Virus record (IMG/VR): IMGVR_UViG_3300032285_001938
Span: 1-31,681 of that record
Reading direction: 5' to 3' (one strand)
Origin: a virus
Length of the DNA: 31,681 nucleotides
In this document: piece after piece, positions 29,698 through 31,681 of the stretch
Layout of the letters: each line of letters begins with the position of its first letter
Numbering within the stretch: position 1 is the stretch's first letter
Position numbers and translations under genes: made by a program
Notes under the pieces: model-generated
What the model was told of the DNA's origin: nothing
The model's database searches: none
Seen by the model: the letters and a program-made list of their open reading frames with translations, nothing else

Positions 29698-31424
29698 TAT
29701 ACAAATCTACTCCTCCGCGCGCTTGTTCGTTGCTGTTGTAAGTAAATATTTTCACCGCTCAAAATACCAGTTACAAAGATGTTTTTATTTCCGCCAACGA
29801 TGTTATCCAATTTAGATAATGGTATAACCGCCTCAGGACCTGCTTCACCGATTAAAGCGCGTGTTGGGCCGGTTACAATGCCACCGTCTGCGAATTTGAA
29901 GCCAGCAAGTTGTCCAAAAATACCGCTGAAATTTTTAGCGAATGAGGCGCCACCTGCGGCAGAACCTGGGAAAGCAACTGAAATAATAGCCGCAAATATT
30001 GCAGCTGTAACAGCGGCTGCAATTAATTTCTTTATTACACCTGCAATCGCTTGCCCAAAAGCTGACAAAGCATTTTTAGAACCTGAAAGTATATCTTCAA
30101 ATAAGTTAGTAAAAGCTGGGCTTAATGTATTGATTAATAAATCTGAATATTGTTTGAGTTTTTCTAAATTGAATAATTCCTTACCACTTTCAGCATTTTT
30201 TTGCAATTCTTTTCCAATATTAGCAATTGAATTTTTAGTATCAGCAAAAACATCTCTATTTGCAGCTAACCTATTGGTATATTCATCTAAAACATTTTGA
30301 GTAGCAAATGGGTCAATAAGCGAATTTCTCATTGCCTGCCCCATCTCAGTTAATGCAACTGTAGTGGCTTTAACTGTTTTTAGAATAAGAATACGACCTT
30401 CTGGCTTGTCCTCCTTATTTTTATCCTTGCTTTGTACTTTAAATTTTAAAGTTTCATCAACTGCTTTTCCCAGTTCAGTGCTTAGTTGATTATACCCATT
30501 TTGAAGGTCTGAAACAGATTTAATTTGTCCATCTATTTCACTTTTAACATTACCTAAATTATTTTGAAGTGCTTCAAGTTTCCCTCCAAATGCATTAGAA
30601 GTAATACCTGTTCCACTTGCACCAACTACGTTAAGTTTAGATTGAGACTTTTCAACATCTGCTATTTGTTTTTGATAACTATCATATAATAACAGATTCT
30701 TTTCAAGTGCTGCTCTTTGCTTAGTTAACTCAATTGCTGTTTTTCCTATTTCTTCTTTAAACCCTTTTACAACAGCTTCAGCAATCAATGATTTTGTTAA
30801 TTCATCAACCGCCTTTGTTAAACCAATAACCTCTCCTTTTTCAATCTTTAAATCTTTGAAATAGGTTTCATTAATTTTCTTAAGCCTAGTTAGAGCATTA
30901 ACCCTTTGTTCGTAAGGTAAATTTGAGTTATTAACTGCTTTAGCAAGTGCAGTTATTTCTTCAATTTGTGATTGAGTGGAAGATTGAGCATTGAGATAAA
31001 TTTCATTTATCTTCTTTTGCGTTTCAGCTTGTTGGTTAGTCTTACTTAATAGTGCATCAATTGCATTTCCTAAACTCCCATACTTCTGTATTGCAGTTGT
31101 AACAAGCGCAGAAACCACACTGAAACCCACCGCAATACCGGCCGGCCCTGCAAGCGATGAGCCTAAAGCCTTTAAGGCACCACCTACGGAACCAGTCTCT
31201 TTTTGCAGCTGCCCAAACGAACTTAACAGCGGATCTAAGTTATTCTGAATTGCAATAAATCCAAAGGGAGCATCCGAAGCTACACGTGATAGATTGGTGA
31301 GGGCATATTGAGCTTTGCCACTCGCTTGATTAATCTGTGTAAGAGATTTCACTGCGGAATTCGTAGCCTTATCAAGGCCTGAGGCATCCGCGTTAATAAT
31401 TAATTTTATTTCATTATCAGCCAT
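29697..31424 (-). CDS. Tape measure protein
   Basis: The 575-residue protein starts MADNEIKLIINADASGLDKATNSAVKSLT, the usual tape measure opening, then long helices, a first hydrophobic stretch (LAGPAGIAVGFSVVSALVTTAI), charged coiled coils and a second hydrophobic region near the C terminus (IAGVIKKLIAAAVTAAIFAAIISVA). It ends with GGIVTGPTRALIGEAGPEAVIPLSKLD, a very common tape measure ending. It sets tail length; from the common rule of about 0.15 nm per residue the tail should be some 85 nm long. It overlaps the chaperone extension by 8 nt. Confidence 0.93.
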   Translation of the reverse strand: MADNEIKLIINADASGLDKATNSAVKSLTQINQASGKAQYALTNLSRVASDAPFGFIAIQNNLDPLLSSFGQLQKETGSVGGALKALGSSLAGPAGIAVGFSVVSALVTTAIQKYGSLGNAIDALLSKTNQQAETQKKINEIYLNAQSSTQSQIEEITALAKAVNNSNLPYEQRVNALTRLKKINETYFKDLKIEKGEVIGLTKAVDELTKSLIAEAVVKGFKEEIGKTAIELTKQRAALEKNLLLYDSYQKQIADVEKSQSKLNVVGASGTGITSNAFGGKLEALQNNLGNVKSEIDGQIKSVSDLQNGYNQLSTELGKAVDETLKFKVQSKDKNKEDKPEGRILILKTVKATTVALTEMGQAMRNSLIDPFATQNVLDEYTNRLAANRDVFADTKNSIANIGKELQKNAESGKELFNLEKLKQYSDLLINTLSPAFTNLFEDILSGSKNALSAFGQAIAGVIKKLIAAAVTAAIFAAIISVAFPGSAAGGASFAKNFSGIFGQLAGFKFADGGIVTGPTRALIGEAGPEAVIPLSKLDNIVGGNKNIFVTGILSGENIYLQQQRTSARRSRFV

Positions 31425-31681
31425 CTCTTAAACCTGCTTTTATTTCTAATTGTTTACGCTTTTCGTACCACTCTTTCAGCTCCTCACCTTTCAAGTCCTT
31501 TAACCGTTTCGGATCGCCTGGAAGCTCTAACAAATCACTCATCTTTGTGCCTTTCTTCAAATAGCCTACAGCCGAATAATAAGCCACAAATCTGACCCTA
31601 TGCCACTCCGACAATTCGCGCTTCATGAATCCTTTCCGTTTGGCTACAAACTGCTCCATAGTGTACTGGTCAAGCTCCCAA
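31417..31681 (-). CDS. Tail assembly chaperone extension (GT domain), downstream part
   Basis: This is the C-terminal half of the extension frame, read from the contig end to a TGA at 31417-31419. It contains MEQFVAKRKGFMKRELSEWH, YYSAVGYLKKG and an acidic/basic helix ending KQLEIKAGLRDG. The frame continues upstream across the contig join into 1-245. It overlaps the tape measure start by 8 nt, as expected for the GT domain that binds the tape measure. Confidence 0.75.
   Translation of the reverse strand, partial: WELDQYTMEQFVAKRKGFMKRELSEWHRVRFVAYYSAVGYLKKGTKMSDLLELPGDPKRLKDLKGEELKEWYEKRKQLEIKAGLRDG
31559..31681. repeat. Terminal direct repeat, right copy
   Basis: Identical to bases 1-123; see the left copy. 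Joining the copies restores one continuous chaperone-extension frame. Confidence 0.93.

Noticed and set aside
29779-30300. Plus-strand 173-residue frame opposite the tape measure
   Set aside because: Its repeated Ala, Pro and Lys pattern is the mirror of the tape measure coding bias; no start context or neighbours support it.

Overview
The window is one complete, circular phage genome read as a linear contig. The first 123 bases are repeated exactly at the end (1-123 = 31559-31681), so the unique genome is 31558 bp. Every credible gene lies on the minus strand. The phage is a siphovirus, shown by an HK97-type capsid module, a tape measure protein, a tail tube and a tail assembly chaperone pair. 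The host is probably a Bacteroidota bacterium: three promoters fit the TTTG / TAnnTTTG pattern of that phylum, Shine-Dalgarno sites are rare, the sequence is AT-rich, and many small genes look like those of Bacteroidota phages. I see no integrase, repressor or divergent control region, so a lytic lifestyle is likely but unproven.

Late region, read leftward from 9358 through the contig ends to 21032: terminase small and large subunits, portal, a 58-aa overlapping gene, MuF protein, prohead protease, major capsid protein (followed by a terminator), head-tail connectors, tail tube, tail assembly chaperones with a predicted +1/-2 frameshift across the contig ends, tape measure, baseplate/hub protein, a second tail-tube-like protein, fibre proteins, then a lysis cassette (holin-like proteins, unimolecular spanin candidate, membrane proteins, cysteine endolysin) and a strong terminator at 20903-20933.

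Early region, read leftward from a promoter at 20844-20875 to 9822: small unknown genes, a MazG-like nucleotide hydrolase, zinc-finger and tiny membrane proteins, a second near-identical promoter at 18897-18928, a RecT-type annealase, more small genes, an anomalous 125-nt tRNA-like gene, an SSB-like protein, a VRR-NUC nuclease, a helicase-DNA methyltransferase fusion and a primase-helicase.

Three non-coding signals stand out. First, the last two early genes each sit behind a structured leader of the same design: hairpin 1, an abutting hairpin 2, then a terminator-like hairpin 3 with a T-run just before the start codon, where the loop of hairpin 1 is perfectly complementary (7-9 nt) to unpaired bases in hairpin 3. 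This looks like a duplicated kissing-loop RNA switch that I do not recognise. Second, 9524-9824 holds about sixteen copies of AAAG(A/T)TTCA arranged as converging arrays around an AT-rich core, a strong origin candidate. Third, the tRNA-like gene has intact acceptor and T arms but extra hairpins in its D loop and anticodon region.
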